From: Isochrysis galbana
Lineage: Eukaryota; Haptophyta; Isochrysidales; Isochrysidaceae
DNA length: 64,000 nt
Direction: 5' to 3'
Assembly (NCBI GenBank): GCA_018136815.1
Contig: CM030940.1
Location: 1,556,213 to 1,620,212 of the forward strand
Shown here: piece by piece, positions 52,043 through 62,540 of the stretch
How positions within the stretch are numbered: the stretch's first letter is position 1
Layout: every line of letters starts with the position of its first letter
The notes under the pieces: model-generated
The model's database searches: none
What the model was told of the DNA's origin: nothing
Seen by the model: the letters and a program-made list of their open reading frames with translations, nothing else
Made by a program: the position numbers and the translations under genes

Positions 52043-53668
52043 ATGACCGAGCCGACGACGGCCGCGGCCTTGGTCGCGTGGAAGAGCCAGCTGGGCGTGC
52101 AGGCCTCGCAAGCACGCGTGCTGCGCGCGAGTGCGAGGGGGTGGGGCCGCTCGGGAGCTCTGTCTGAGGCGCTCGTCACGCGGCATGGCGATGTCGAGGG
52201 CTTCTACGCGCCGTTGCCTGCTCCGCCCTCTTCACTCTTCATCGGCTTCTCCACGATGGCGTCCTCGCTGCATGCGGCCGCACGTGCGCACCAGGACGAC
52301 CTCGACTTTGCCATTCGCATCTCCGCCGACGGTAGCCTCAGCTACCACTCGAAGCAGCGTGCCAAACAGTACTACCACGCGCAGCAGATGGAATCGGAGG
52401 CCATCGGTTCGGTCGAGAAAGGTGACACCATCGGCATGCGCCTCTTCTCGGACCGGAATGGCTTCTCCGTCTTTAAGCTCGAGCGGGACGGCGCCGATGG
52501 CGCCGCGACCAGCCGCGAACATACGCTCAAGGCATTCAACGAGGTGCTCGCCTTCCCGATGAAGGTGATGGTCGTCTTTGGCACGTCCGGTGCGCAAATC
52601 GGCCCTGTGTGCTGGCTGCGCCGGCCCGGCGCGCCCGCACCGACGCTGGGGCATCCCCCGACGGGGGCAACCGGCGGTCCGTCCGATCTACTGCCTCCTG
52701 CGCCTCAATCGAGTGGTTGGGCTGGCTCGTCGTCGCGCGTGGTCAAGGGGCAGCACGCCGGGGAGTTACTCGACAAAGGGGCGGTTGATGACACAGGGAA
52801 CCTGCTGCTAATGCGCGAGTCGGAGGAGGGGTCATGGGCGGCAGGCGTCGTTCAGATGGTGAAACCCAAGGGCACAATCGACGATGACAAGCTCTACGGC
52901 GCCGCCGTTAGCCTCTTGGGAGACACAGGCGCGAGACGCTCGGCGGGCTCCACCGCCAAGCTGGCGAAGAGTTCCTTGGGAGCTTCCGCCAAGGCGCTCT
53001 CGCTGTTGCCTGTACGGGCGGCCAAGGTCGGAGTGACGGCGAAGGAGGCCGCAAGAGCCCGCGCTGCGACGGCTGCCGCCCTCCAGCCCAAAGTAGTGGG
53101 GAAGGGCGAACGCCTGCTGCCCAAGTCCGCGAGGCCCGCTCCGCCGCCTGCTGCTCCCGCTGGTACCAACACAGCAAGAGCCAACAGCAAGAGACCTAGG
53201 GCAGTCAAGGAGCCGTGGGCCGTCTCCACCGATGAATCGGCCCCACGTGATGCCGCCATCCGCGTGCCGCTGAGCCGCGCCATATGGTCCATGGTCTGTC
53301 TTGCGAGACAGTCCCCATTCTTGACGAGAGAGCAGCGAGATGCCATCGCCGAGGTCACCGAGCTCCACAGAGGGGCTTGCTCGAGCCTACAGCCCACAAC
53401 CCTGCCGGAAGCGAAGCCGCTCATCGTGCACGCTGCGGCAGATGCCGCGCAGGTGGGTCCGGTCGGATCGGCAAGGCAGTTGGCGGGTAGGACTCAAGTC
53501 ACTCTAAGGCAGGTACGCTTGGTCTTGGCGGCCATCGAAGCGCTCATTCCCGGGACAGAGCTGTCACGGCCGCCAGAGATGCTCTCGAGAGACCCGGATA
53601 CGGAGCAACGAGGCCGGCTGCCTCCTTTTTTCTCTCTATGTCATCAGGGTTGTAGGCGCAATGACTAG
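52043..53668 (+). CDS. Unrecognised protein, possible SPRY-like domain
   Basis: About 541 residues from the ATG at 52043. The region around residues 85-190 (DLDFAIRISADGSLSYHS, AIGSVEKGDTIGMRLFSD, FSVFKLERDG, MKVMVVFGT) has the look of a beta-sandwich such as SPRY/B30.2, in which a GDxIG turn is followed by a strand facing a ligand. This is a guess from pattern only. The middle is Ala/Pro/Lys-rich and probably disordered; the C-terminal third has some helical segments (MVCLARQSPFLTREQRDAIA). The last ~20 residues look less protein-like, so an intron near the end is possible. No function is proposed. Confidence 0.55.
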   Translation: MTEPTTAAALVAWKSQLGVQASQARVLRASARGWGRSGALSEALVTRHGDVEGFYAPLPAPPSSLFIGFSTMASSLHAAARAHQDDLDFAIRISADGSLSYHSKQRAKQYYHAQQMESEAIGSVEKGDTIGMRLFSDRNGFSVFKLERDGADGAATSREHTLKAFNEVLAFPMKVMVVFGTSGAQIGPVCWLRRPGAPAPTLGHPPTGATGGPSDLLPPAPQSSGWAGSSSRVVKGQHAGELLDKGAVDDTGNLLLMRESEEGSWAAGVVQMVKPKGTIDDDKLYGAAVSLLGDTGARRSAGSTAKLAKSSLGASAKALSLLPVRAAKVGVTAKEAARARAATAAALQPKVVGKGERLLPKSARPAPPPAAPAGTNTARANSKRPRAVKEPWAVSTDESAPRDAAIRVPLSRAIWSMVCLARQSPFLTREQRDAIAEVTELHRGACSSLQPTTLPEAKPLIVHAAADAAQVGPVGSARQLAGRTQVTLRQVRLVLAAIEALIPGTELSRPPEMLSRDPDTEQRGRLPPFFSLCHQGCRRND

Positions 53669-54944
53669 TCGTTGATTACGGCGGCTATGATAAGGAAGAG
53701 GCCGGGCTTGCCGATTCTATCGCTACTGCTGCGAGTGATGATTGTGATGTGCTAGGGGATTTGGCACAAATGCCTATTGGCATTCGACATTCGACTAGTG
53801 CGTTCCGGTATGATGCTTGACACCACCCATTAGCGCCTAGCTCGAGTAAATGTTAGAGATTGAAAGTTCCCTGGCATGCACCATTCAGTATGGAGCATGG
53901 GCATGTTGATTCGTGCCCTTCTGAACGGCCACGCTTTGGTAGTCGGCACTAGCACAAATATATTAGTCTAGGCCGCGCCAGCCTCCAGTTACCCTTAGAG
54001 AACGCACACACGGAAACGTGAACAAGGGGCGATAAGCAGCGGGCAGCGGCGTTCATAAACAGCGAACTTTAGTTTGCGCAAGTGAACGCTCACGGAGCAG
54101 CGGGCGCGCGAAGACCGGAGAAAGAAGACAGGGGGACAACGATCCCCCGCGCGCTGGGGGAGTGTCGCCCCGCCCCTCTTCTCTCGCTGCCGCGCGCCGC
54201 CAGCCCCACGCTCACACACACACGCACAAGCACTCAACCTTACCCGCCACCATCCCCTTTCGCCTCCCTTGTCCCTTGTGTTCTAAGGGTGGAGCGGTAG
54301 CGGTAGTCGGCACTAGCACTAGCACAAATAAATTAGTCTAGGCCGCGCCAGGCTCTAGTTACCCTTAGAGAACGCACACACGGAAACGTGAACAAGGGGG
54401 GCGATAAGCAGCGGACGGCGGCGTTCGTGCCCGGTGAGACTTGCCAGTTCCATTTCTTGGTCACATGCTTTCTACGCAGCAGTAGTATACTTGATTGCTT
54501 CTCTCAGTTTTGTTTGCCTCCTCGTGTCATCTCTTCCTTGGACTAGATGATGCAAATTCTCCACACACACAACCTTCCGAAGGTCGGTAAGTCGCCCCCC
54601 CCCCCCCCTTCCTTCTATCTTCTGTCCTTTTTCGGCGATGGATCGATTGTCGACCAGTGAGATCAGATCCCGCACCGATCCAACGTCGATCCCATGGCCC
54701 ATCCATTCTCATGCCATCCTCGTCATCATCTCATATAGCCGACACTGATTCAGTTGGGACGGTGGTCGGGATTCGAGCCTTGCTCTGGCGGTGAGTGACA
54801 CGGAGCTAGCCGCATGCGTGCCTGGCACGGGGCTAGCCGCACGCGTGAGAGGGAGCGGCACGCGTGTACCAATCAGCTCTATGAACGTGCGCCCGGACTC
54901 ACGCCACCTCTCACAACTCCCCCTTTTTCTCGCCCCTCTTGCAG
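53669..54944. other. Intergenic region with a ~120-bp direct repeat
   Basis: The block GTAGTCGGCACTAGCACAAAT...GTGAACAAGGG...GATAAGCAGCGG at 53939-54048 recurs at 54303-54418 with a handful of differences. Between them is a pyrimidine-rich stretch. A strong pyrimidine tract and AG (54925-54944) just before the next gene could be a splice acceptor, so an upstream exon of that gene may lie here. Confidence 0.6.
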
Positions 54945-54950
54945 AAGACG

Positions 54951-57900
54951 ATGACGGGGATCGCCGAGCTCTTCGTCGCCGCCTTGCCCAACAGCGGTTT
55001 CTTGTGGTGGCTCGAGGTAGTCAGGTGGTTGCCAAGACCTTTCTTCAACTGGATCATCGACAGGAACGCCGCGTCGATCGCAAAGCTTCCGAGGCCCCAG
55101 TGCCCTTATCCGAAGTTTCCTGACCCGCGGCCTACCATGAGGCTCCAGAACGAAGAAGCATGTCCTTCTTGGGCAGCCAGTCATCTGGATGGTTGCAAGT
55201 CGTGCTCTTCTGCCCTGGGCAAGCCAACCCCGGGAGTGCTGGCAGATGGCGAGAATAACGAGCAGCGTGCGGCATGTAGCAGCGATGCAAAGTGGACTCT
55301 CATACTTCCGATCACCAGCGAGGGTAGCACTACGAATGCGTTTTGGGCTCGGCTTCAGGACAGCATGACAAGCCTTGAGCGCTCGCTATCCTGTCATGAT
55401 CAAAAGCGCACTACTCTGTTCGTAGCACACGATCTTCGAGATCCTCTCTTGGATTCTGACGAGGCACGCAGACGTATTACAACAATGGTCTCGAAAACTA
55501 AGTTGCAAGTCCGATTTGCAGCGCCACTGCCACCTGCGTTGGAAGGAAAGCTCTGCTGGATCTGGGACTTTATGGCACAAAACGCTGTAAAAGCTGGGGC
55601 AGACTTTGTGGTGCTCTTGGGCGACGACGTTACTATTGAAACAGAGGGATGGCAAGATGAAGTGGAACGTGAATTTCGAGACGTATCTCGCCAGCGGCAA
55701 CTGCCTTTTGGTGCCGCTTGCATCGCGTTAAGGGACAGTAGCTTCCCCGGTTTCCCGAGCTTTCCAGTTATTCACCGCTTTCATTTTGAGGTGTTCGGCT
55801 CGTTGTTCCCCAAGGAGTTCAAAAATCAGCATGGCGACCCGTTTCTGTTCGAGACGTACAGGCGCTTTGGTGCTGCACGCTTTGCCCCGCGAGCCTCGCT
55901 TCGAAATTCTGTTGGTGGGTCGGGGCCCGCCAGATACAGCAAGGACACTACTCTTGCATGGCAGGGAGAATTGTTGAAGCGCGCGATCGAACATCTCGCC
56001 AAACGTTTGCCAGATCACGCAGCAAGAATTCCGTGTATAGACGTCGTGATACCGACGTATCGATGCGACCTGTCGATACTGAGCCAATTGGCCGCGCTGC
56101 GACTGGAGAGGGACGCCAGCCTGCACACATTGATTGTCGTTGACAACCCCAATAGCTCAATGCTAAGCGCTGTTCAGGAGCTTGTTTCCTACCATCGCGA
56201 CCGCACCGTGCGCGTCTTTGTCATGCCTATCAACTCTGGTGCTTCCGCTGCGCGGAACGCCGGAATCGCGCAGTCATTTGGCGACTACTGCGTGTTATTA
56301 GACGACGATGTCATCCCGCAACCAAATTTGCTCGATGCCTACCTGGGGGCCATCGCACGGCGACCAGATGCTGTGGGCTATGTGGGCATGACGATGCTAC
56401 CCGAACCCAAGACCCGTATGCAGCACGCTGTAGCTGCATCTCATTTGACCTTTTTCTATGGCATCGCAAGCAAACTAACAGAACCGCCGTGGGGGGTGAC
56501 GGCGAATTTCTGCTTTTCTAGGAATGCCGGCGCGAAAGTCTTCTTTGATGCTCGATTCCCAAAGTCCGGTGGAGGGGAGGACATAGACTTCTCTCTCAAC
56601 TTACGTAAGAAGTGTCACGGCCCGCTCGTTGCAGTTCCTTCCGCGGTCGTCGTGCATCCCTACTGGGACCGGCCGTTCGCGCAAGTTGCAGGCTGGGCAT
56701 CCGGCGACGTACTGAACCTTGATGCACATCCTTCCTTAGCCTTTAGGCATGTGCCCAACTGGGCCGAGTTGTTGATTGGTTGCCTTCTCTGCGGCCTATA
56801 TCGGCCCGCCTGCATTGCGTTCGCGTGCGAGTTCGTTCAGCTTTGGCTAAGATATCTACCTGAGACGCACACAACGCTCCCGATTACAGAACGGGCTCTC
56901 GTGAGCGTCCTCGCATCTTTCTTACCCATGCTTCAAGACGCCGTGCGCCTGAAGAGCAAATTGCAGCGACTACGGTTTTCGCAGATTGGCCAAAGTGTTG
57001 ACTGGATGGATCGCAAGGGCGAGACTGGTCATGTTGCGCTCATGCAGTTTGAAAGTTGTGTGAAAGCAATTCTGTTCCTCTTGATCTGCATGGCATTCTC
57101 TCCCCTAGTTTGCCCCGCTATGAGGTCCATCTGTATTGTGATCGTGCTCATTGGATTCATCTTGAGGATGACAGGCCATAGACGCCCCATTGCACCTCGG
57201 TTGATGCCGCAGGCAACTATAAGTGCGGCGTTGACACGATGTTCCTGTGCACGTCCCCCGCATGGCCGCGGTGCCGTTCCTTTTGTGGTCATTGCTTTCC
57301 AGCGGACGGGCTCCAACATGCTCTGCAGCTTTCTCGATGGAGTGCCCTCCATCTCAATGCACTCTGAACTGTTTTGCTCAAAAGCAGTGCACACCCACTG
57401 TGGCGGCATCGATAGGAGCGTAGAAGCGCGAGCAGCTGACCCAAGACAATTATTGCTAGATGCACTCTCCGTCCGCAGTGAGAGTGGCGGGGCTGTCGGG
57501 TTCAAACTCTTCCCCGACCATATGACCGGGCGCGTCTCCGACAAACAGAAGGCTTTGTGCATGCAAGTGATCCTAGATCCGGGAATCAAGAAGATCGTAT
57601 TGCGCCGTGACGACGAGCTGGCAGTCGCTGTTAGTGTCGTACGGGCGCAGGTAGGAAGGCTGCTATGCACATCATGGCAGGCGGGAGCACCGCTTCTCAG
57701 AATGGTATAGAGTAGTGGGTCAATCGGGGCTAATGGAAGTCATCTTAGAAATGCCCGATGTTTCAGGTGACGGGAGCATATATCTTCTCCAAGACCGAAG
57801 ATGTCCAAGTAAAGATTTCGCCCTCGGACCTTGAGGCCTTTTGCGACTCATATGCAAGCTTCTACAGATTTGTTGACAAGGCCACAGTAGGCCAACAGGT

Positions 57901-58117
57901 TTTGCATATCACGTACGAACAGCTTGTCGCAACGCCCGAACGCGCCATCCAAAACGTGTGTACCTTCCTTCGTGTACCACGAGGAGAGAGAAAGCTAGCC
58001 CAATATTTCGCAAAGCAAACTAGCACGACGAAGCGCGGCAAAGAAGATGTGGCAAATTTGGACGAGCTCATTGCTGCGTTCCGTGGCACTCGGCATCAAT
58101 GGGCCTCTGCAATTTAG
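54951..58117 (+). CDS. Glycosyltransferase-glycosyltransferase-sulfotransferase fusion
   Basis: Exons 54951-57650 and 57767-58117 (intron 57651-57766, CAG|GTAGGA...TTTCAG|GTG, phase 0) give about 1015 residues. Three catalytic regions are seen. First (~90-290), a GT-A-like fold with TLILPITSEGS and the acidic metal motif VVLLGDDVTIE. Second (~355-600), a family-2 glycosyltransferase: IDVVIPTYRCDLSILSQL, NSGASAARNAGIAQS, VLLDDDVIPQP, GGGEDIDFSLNL. Then hydrophobic spans (AILFLLICMAFSPLVCPAM, ICIVIVLIGFILRM). Third (~775-1015), a sulfotransferase: PAPS-binding loop VVIAFQRTGSNMLCSFL, LRRDDELAVAVS and ITYEQLVATPERAI. The protein is probably Golgi-located and could both build and sulfate a glycan. 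A missing upstream exon is possible. Confidence 0.8.
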
Positions 58118-58479
58118 GCTACACAGCCGTCGGCGATAAATCTCAACTCGAGAGAGCAATTATCGTAGACGTCTTTGAGCTAAGTTGTGGTGCCGACCGC
58201 CCCAACTCCATTTATTTGTAGGGGAGGGGGGTTGGGGGCAGCACCTGATTGACTTTCGTGGAGAGATGGGGGATGGGGGATGTGTGAGGTGAGGGAGGGT
58301 ATAGCAAGAGGGGGGCGGGNNNNNNNNNNNNNNNNNNNNNNNNNNNNNNNNNNNNNNNNNNNNNNNNNNNNNNNNNNNNNNNNNNNNNNNNNNNNNNNNN
58401 NNNNNNNNNNNNNNNNNNNTATAGTAGAGGAGCCACTCCTCGACTTAGGCGCTAGGCGCAACATATATCCCTTCCATTT
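58118..58479. other. 3' flank with assembly gap (58320-58419)
   Basis: 100 undetermined bases, a placeholder length, sit in GC-rich, G-run-rich sequence. Nothing else was recognised. Confidence 0.9.
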
Positions 58480-58670
58480 TCTCTTAGGAGTTGCTGCATG
58501 AATCACTAGATATATTTCTCGCCGCGGCGCGCGACCCTGGCCTTACTAATACTCTCACGCAAGCATTTTACCCCCCACTTCCCACTCCTCCCCCCCCCCC
58601 CCCCCGCGCGCCATTAGGCAGCTCCTCCCGTGCACTACTAGGGGGATCGATGGGGGCGAATGAAGAGCTT
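58480..58670 (-). mobile_element. Diverged relative of T-tailed family 2 (3' region)
   Basis: On the minus strand the words CCCCTAGTAGTGCACGGGAGGA, GCGTGAGAGTATTAGTAAGG, GGGTCGCGCGCCGCGGCGAGAA occur in the same order and spacing as CCCCTAGGTAGCGCACGAGGG, GCGTGGCTGCATAGTTAAGG, GAGTCGCGCGCGCGGCGAGAA of the copy at 44229-44421. The T-tail is not preserved and no target duplication was found, so this is an older copy. Confidence 0.5.
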
Positions 58671-59129
58671 AGTTAGTAGTTAGATATGATATGGTCCGGT
58701 GACCCGCGCCACCCCTTGGATGCTGTTTCTCCCCTTCGAGCACCGAGCCGGCGGCTTCTTCATTCAGCCTAACGGGAAACCCTGGAAAATCGTAAAACTA
58801 CGGCGTCGTGGCTGCGAGGGGCTGGGAGAGGGGAGCGGTCGGCGCGCGCTCCATCGTCGCTGAAACTCTAACCGTTTTTGACGAGCGGGCGGGGCTGTGG
58901 GCGCATCGAAAATATCGAGAGTTTTCTCATGGATTCGGCACCGAATCAACACGAACGATTATGCTATCACTTTGCTATCGCAGATGGATTCTACTTGTAC
59001 AATATGAGAGAATTACATGCACATATGGCACATTCTTTCACACTGCAGCGCTACTCCATGCCGCATAGCCTATTGAATGCACACTTGTAGCAAGATGTGA
59101 GGCATCATTTGCAAAGCACATCACGGTGT
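58671..59129. other. Intergenic, nothing recognised
   Basis: Only short frames without protein-like composition are present. Confidence 0.4.
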
Positions 59130-59945
59130 TTACTTGACAACATGTTTTCGGCGGTAGATCACATCCGTTCTCAACAGGTACTTTACGTGCCCCTCGCCGA
59201 CTGCCTCGCCATCATGGAGGATATGCGCTTCTGGAGGCTGGAGAAAGATGCATGCAAGCCCAGCTTGAGGCACGACACGTAAGACCAAAGTGGAAGAGCT
59301 CTCTTCGCCCGAATAGAAGCACGTTGCCCCTTGTGCGCTCGTCGGCAGCATGTTGAGGTAGATGTTCACTGTGAAGAGAGACTCCTCCACGCCGCGGAAG
59401 CGCGTGAAGGCCGCATCGACGTGTTGGCAGAAGCGGTCGTCGGGGTAATACTTGGCCAGTCGGAAGCGCTCGTTCAAGCCAACCGCCTCCCACACCTCTT
59501 TTGACGAATCAGGTTTCCAAGGAAGGACTCTGCGCTCGATCATGTGTGGTACGTGTGGCTGGAGCCGGCGCCACAGTGCATCAGCCAGGGACTCATCGGT
59601 AGCCATCAGCCTCAGGTTGCCTCTGTACGCCTTTGGATAGTCTGTTCTACCGAATCCTACGCGCTCCGCCGCCACGATGAGCGCATTGCACTCGGACTCG
59701 CTCAGCAAGTTGCTGATCAGCCGCAGCGAGCCCGGAGCATACGCTTTGGCCGCACCAGCGCTTAGCTCGATCATGCGAGGCGCAGAGGGCGAGCTAGACA
59801 GGCATTCCGTCGACCAGTCTGAACGGATCGTGCGCTCCTTCAACCGCTCCTTCTCGGTCGGCTTCATCGGGGCCGAGGGACCAGCCGCCGCGGCCCGGAC
59901 GCTCGCCGTCAGACGCGTCCAAGCTACGTCAATACTTCTCTTCAT
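59130..59945 (-). CDS. 2-oxoglutarate/Fe(II)-dependent oxygenase (prolyl 4-hydroxylase-like)
   Basis: About 271 residues from the ATG at 59945; the open frame extends further upstream without an ATG. These enzymes hydroxylate proteins or small molecules using 2-oxoglutarate and oxygen. The N-terminal part holds LRLISNLLSESECNALIVAA, the usual entry of the prolyl-hydroxylase fold. The first two iron ligands are His and Asp in FCQHVDAAF, preceded by RLAKYYPDDRF. The distal His is most likely in AHILHDGEAVGEGHVKYLLR, with the Arg of KYLLRTDVIYRR positioned to bind 2-oxoglutarate. No signal peptide is obvious. The substrate is unknown. Confidence 0.82.
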   Translation of the reverse strand: MKRSIDVAWTRLTASVRAAAAGPSAPMKPTEKERLKERTIRSDWSTECLSSSPSAPRMIELSAGAAKAYAPGSLRLISNLLSESECNALIVAAERVGFGRTDYPKAYRGNLRLMATDESLADALWRRLQPHVPHMIERRVLPWKPDSSKEVWEAVGLNERFRLAKYYPDDRFCQHVDAAFTRFRGVEESLFTVNIYLNMLPTSAQGATCFYSGEESSSTLVLRVVPQAGLACIFLQPPEAHILHDGEAVGEGHVKYLLRTDVIYRRKHVVK

Positions 59946-60902
59946 GCCCCGCGTCAACGTTACCTTATAAAAAAATACACGACCCTGTTTAGGAGTGTGA
60001 GAAAGGATTTCGACGTCCTCCCCCACGCTGGTCCCTCTTGCTCTCGGAGGTCGACTGGGGGTTCCTGGGGGCTCCTACTTTAGATGATTCCTTTCATACA
60101 ACTTTCGTGGCATACGCCAAAGCCTTGATCTTGAGCACCCCAAATTTTGATTTTGATTTTGAGGTCTAAAGTCAAAATTTGCTGCCGAGGCCAAGGCCAA
60201 GGCCAAGGCACGCAAATTTTGGGCAAACTTTTGATTTTTTGTGATGGGTGCGTGTAGCCTCTGAATCAGCTCACCCAAAACCCAACACCCCCACATCCCC
60301 ATACCCACCCTCTCCATCACTATCATCCCCAAACCCTGACGTCGCTTTCTCGACCCTCGACCCCGCACCTCGCGGCTTCCCACGAGCCGGGGGGGAGCGC
60401 TCCTGAATTTGGTGCTCTGGGCCTTGCGGGGAGTCACATTGTGCTGCTCCTCGACTCGGCGCGCGGCGGCAAGGTCTAGGATCGTCTCTCCATGCCGTAT
60501 TCTTGTTGCGAGTCCCCGCGCGGGGGGCGGGCGACAGAACTGCTCTTTCAGACACCCAAGCGCGCTGGTCCCAAGTGCGCTCCGCTGCGTGGCCTGCCTA
60601 AATGGCGGCCATTGTTCGGGTGGCTGGGGGGAAGTCGAGTGATGGCGGCAAGTTGGTGGTGTGTGGTGTTTCACCAGTCAAACATTTCGTGAGCGCAGCA
60701 GGGCGAAGTGTTAGATCTAAGCGCTGGTGAGAGTAGCTGATTTAATACTATCAGGAAGTTGCCCCCCCCTCCAATTGCCAGTCTACTGTTCCGAGGGGAA
60801 GACTCGCATATCGCATGCTCTAAGGCTGCCGAGCGGCAGTACATCCTCCCCTATCCTAAAATAGATGCTTCGTGTAAACATACTCGCGTGCTGACTGCGC
60901 GT
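59946..60902. other. Intergenic, nothing recognised
   Basis: Contains a short repeat GGCCAAGGCCAAGGCCAAGG near 60188 and ATTTTGATTTTGATTTTGA near 60152, both simple-sequence. No gene was recognised. Confidence 0.4.
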
Positions 60903-62540
60903 TTAGCCGTTGGGCCATAGGGAGAGCCAGTCCCGCACGGCACCCTTTACGTCGGGCGAGTTGACCACAGCGCCAATAACCGCGAGGCCGACAGCTCCGG
61001 CCTTCAGCACCGACGGAGCCTCCTCAAGGGTGATCCCCCCGATGGCGATGAGGGGGACATCAGTGGGCATCAGGTCGCGCCAGTCTGTGACGCCCCCTAA
61101 ACCCTTGGGCTGTACCAGCGTGTTGGCGCCACTCGAGGTGGACGCGGGACCCGCAGCAGCGGCAGTCACCGACTTCGAGCGGGTGGCAAAGACCGGCCCG
61201 ATCGAAATGTACGACGGGCGCACGGCCAGTGCAGCGGCGAGCTCACCAAATGTATGCGTTGAGATGCCCAGCCGAAGCCCCGAAGCTGCCAGCTGTTCCA
61301 GCTCCATCCACCCACTTTCGGAGCCGTCAGTCAAAAGGGCGAGATCCTCTTGCCCCACATGAACCCCATACGCACCCGCTGATAGCGCTTCCCTCCAGTA
61401 GTCGTTCACCCACAGCCTGGCGCCCGCGGCCGCACACACATTCTGGGCTGCCCTCACTTCGGCCGCAACTACTGCTGGCTCAAGCCCCTTCAGACGAATC
61501 TGAACATCCCGCGCCCCGGCACCCACCACTCTTGCCACGAGCTCGCTCGAGCTCACCACGGGAAGTAGCCCGCGCGCAGCGTCGCCGTCGCACCGAGCAA
61601 ATTTGGGGCGAACTGAGCCATGCTCTGCCGTCCTCGAGATCCACGGCATCGCCGCATCCGTGCGCGGCCAGCCGGTTTGAGCGACTGGGTTCGGTCCGGT
61701 ACCGACGCTCTGGGAGTGGAGGATGCCCTGGGTGACGTAGGCCTTCGCTAGCACCACCGCGTCGAGCAGGTCAAAGTTGCGCGCGAGCAGAGCGGCAATC
61801 GCCGAGGAGAGCGTGCATCCAGTGCCGTGGAAGCCTCTGCCGTCCGCCTCGCCCACGCGAGCGCAGGTAAGCCAGATGGGGGGATTAGACCCGTCGCACA
61901 GCACATCTTGCACAACCTCGGAGGAGGCGCCGTGCCCACCCTTGAGGAGCACGGCTCCGCAGCGCATCGACCGCAAGATATCTCTGGCAGCCTCCTCCGC
62001 ATCGCCGGGTGTCAGGATGCGGCGACCGAGCAGCGCTTCTGCCTCGGGGATGTTGGGCGTGACCAGCCGGCAGCGCGGCAGTAATCGCTCACGGATAAGG
62101 CGGACTCCTTCGGCGTCGACCAGCGGCGTGCCGCTCGAGGAGACCATGACCGGGTCGCAGACGACTGCATTGCACGGCGAACGTTCGAGGTACTCCACGA
62201 CCTCGCGCACGACATGGGCGGAGCCGAGCATGCCAATCTTGATGGCCTGGGCACGCATGTCCTCATTGAGCGCGCGTAGCGACTCACGCACGCTCTCTGC
62301 GCTCGGAAGCTCGACGTGCCGCACACCGAGGGAATTCTGTGCGGTGAGCGCGGTGAGCACGGCGCACCCATGCACGCCGAGCGAGTGGAATGCGAGCAAG
62401 TCTGCCTGGATGCCCGCGCCGCCACCCGAGTCGGAGCCTGCAATGGTCCAAGCCAGCGGTCGCGCCTCGCAGCCGCCCCATAGATCGCTCAGCCAGAGCC
62501 AGATCAGCCACCGCAGCGCCATCGCGCCGCGTGGTGACAT
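60903..62540 (-). CDS. Fused HMP-P kinase / thiamin-phosphate synthase (ThiD-ThiE)
   Basis: Makes thiamin monophosphate: the N-terminal half phosphorylates hydroxymethylpyrimidine (phosphate) and the C-terminal half joins it to the thiazole phosphate. 545 residues, one exon. ThiD part (about 28-275): TIAGSDSGGGAGIQADLLAF, DPVMVSSSGTPLV, LLKGGHG and the anion-hole motif FHGTGCTLSSAIAA. ThiE part (about 325-545): LWVNDYWREALSAGAYGVHV, GQEDL, GISTHT, YISIGPVFATRSKS and the phosphate-binding IAIGGITLEEAP. Plants have the same order of domains in TH1. The first ~25 residues (MALRWLIWLWLSDLWGGCEA) look like a targeting leader, consistent with plastid import, although no classical transit peptide follows. 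Confidence 0.94.
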   Translation of the reverse strand: MSPRGAMALRWLIWLWLSDLWGGCEARPLAWTIAGSDSGGGAGIQADLLAFHSLGVHGCAVLTALTAQNSLGVRHVELPSAESVRESLRALNEDMRAQAIKIGMLGSAHVVREVVEYLERSPCNAVVCDPVMVSSSGTPLVDAEGVRLIRERLLPRCRLVTPNIPEAEALLGRRILTPGDAEEAARDILRSMRCGAVLLKGGHGASSEVVQDVLCDGSNPPIWLTCARVGEADGRGFHGTGCTLSSAIAALLARNFDLLDAVVLAKAYVTQGILHSQSVGTGPNPVAQTGWPRTDAAMPWISRTAEHGSVRPKFARCDGDAARGLLPVVSSSELVARVVGAGARDVQIRLKGLEPAVVAAEVRAAQNVCAAAGARLWVNDYWREALSAGAYGVHVGQEDLALLTDGSESGWMELEQLAASGLRLGISTHTFGELAAALAVRPSYISIGPVFATRSKSVTAAAAGPASTSSGANTLVQPKGLGGVTDWRDLMPTDVPLIAIGGITLEEAPSVLKAGAVGLAVIGAVVNSPDVKGAVRDWLSLWPNG

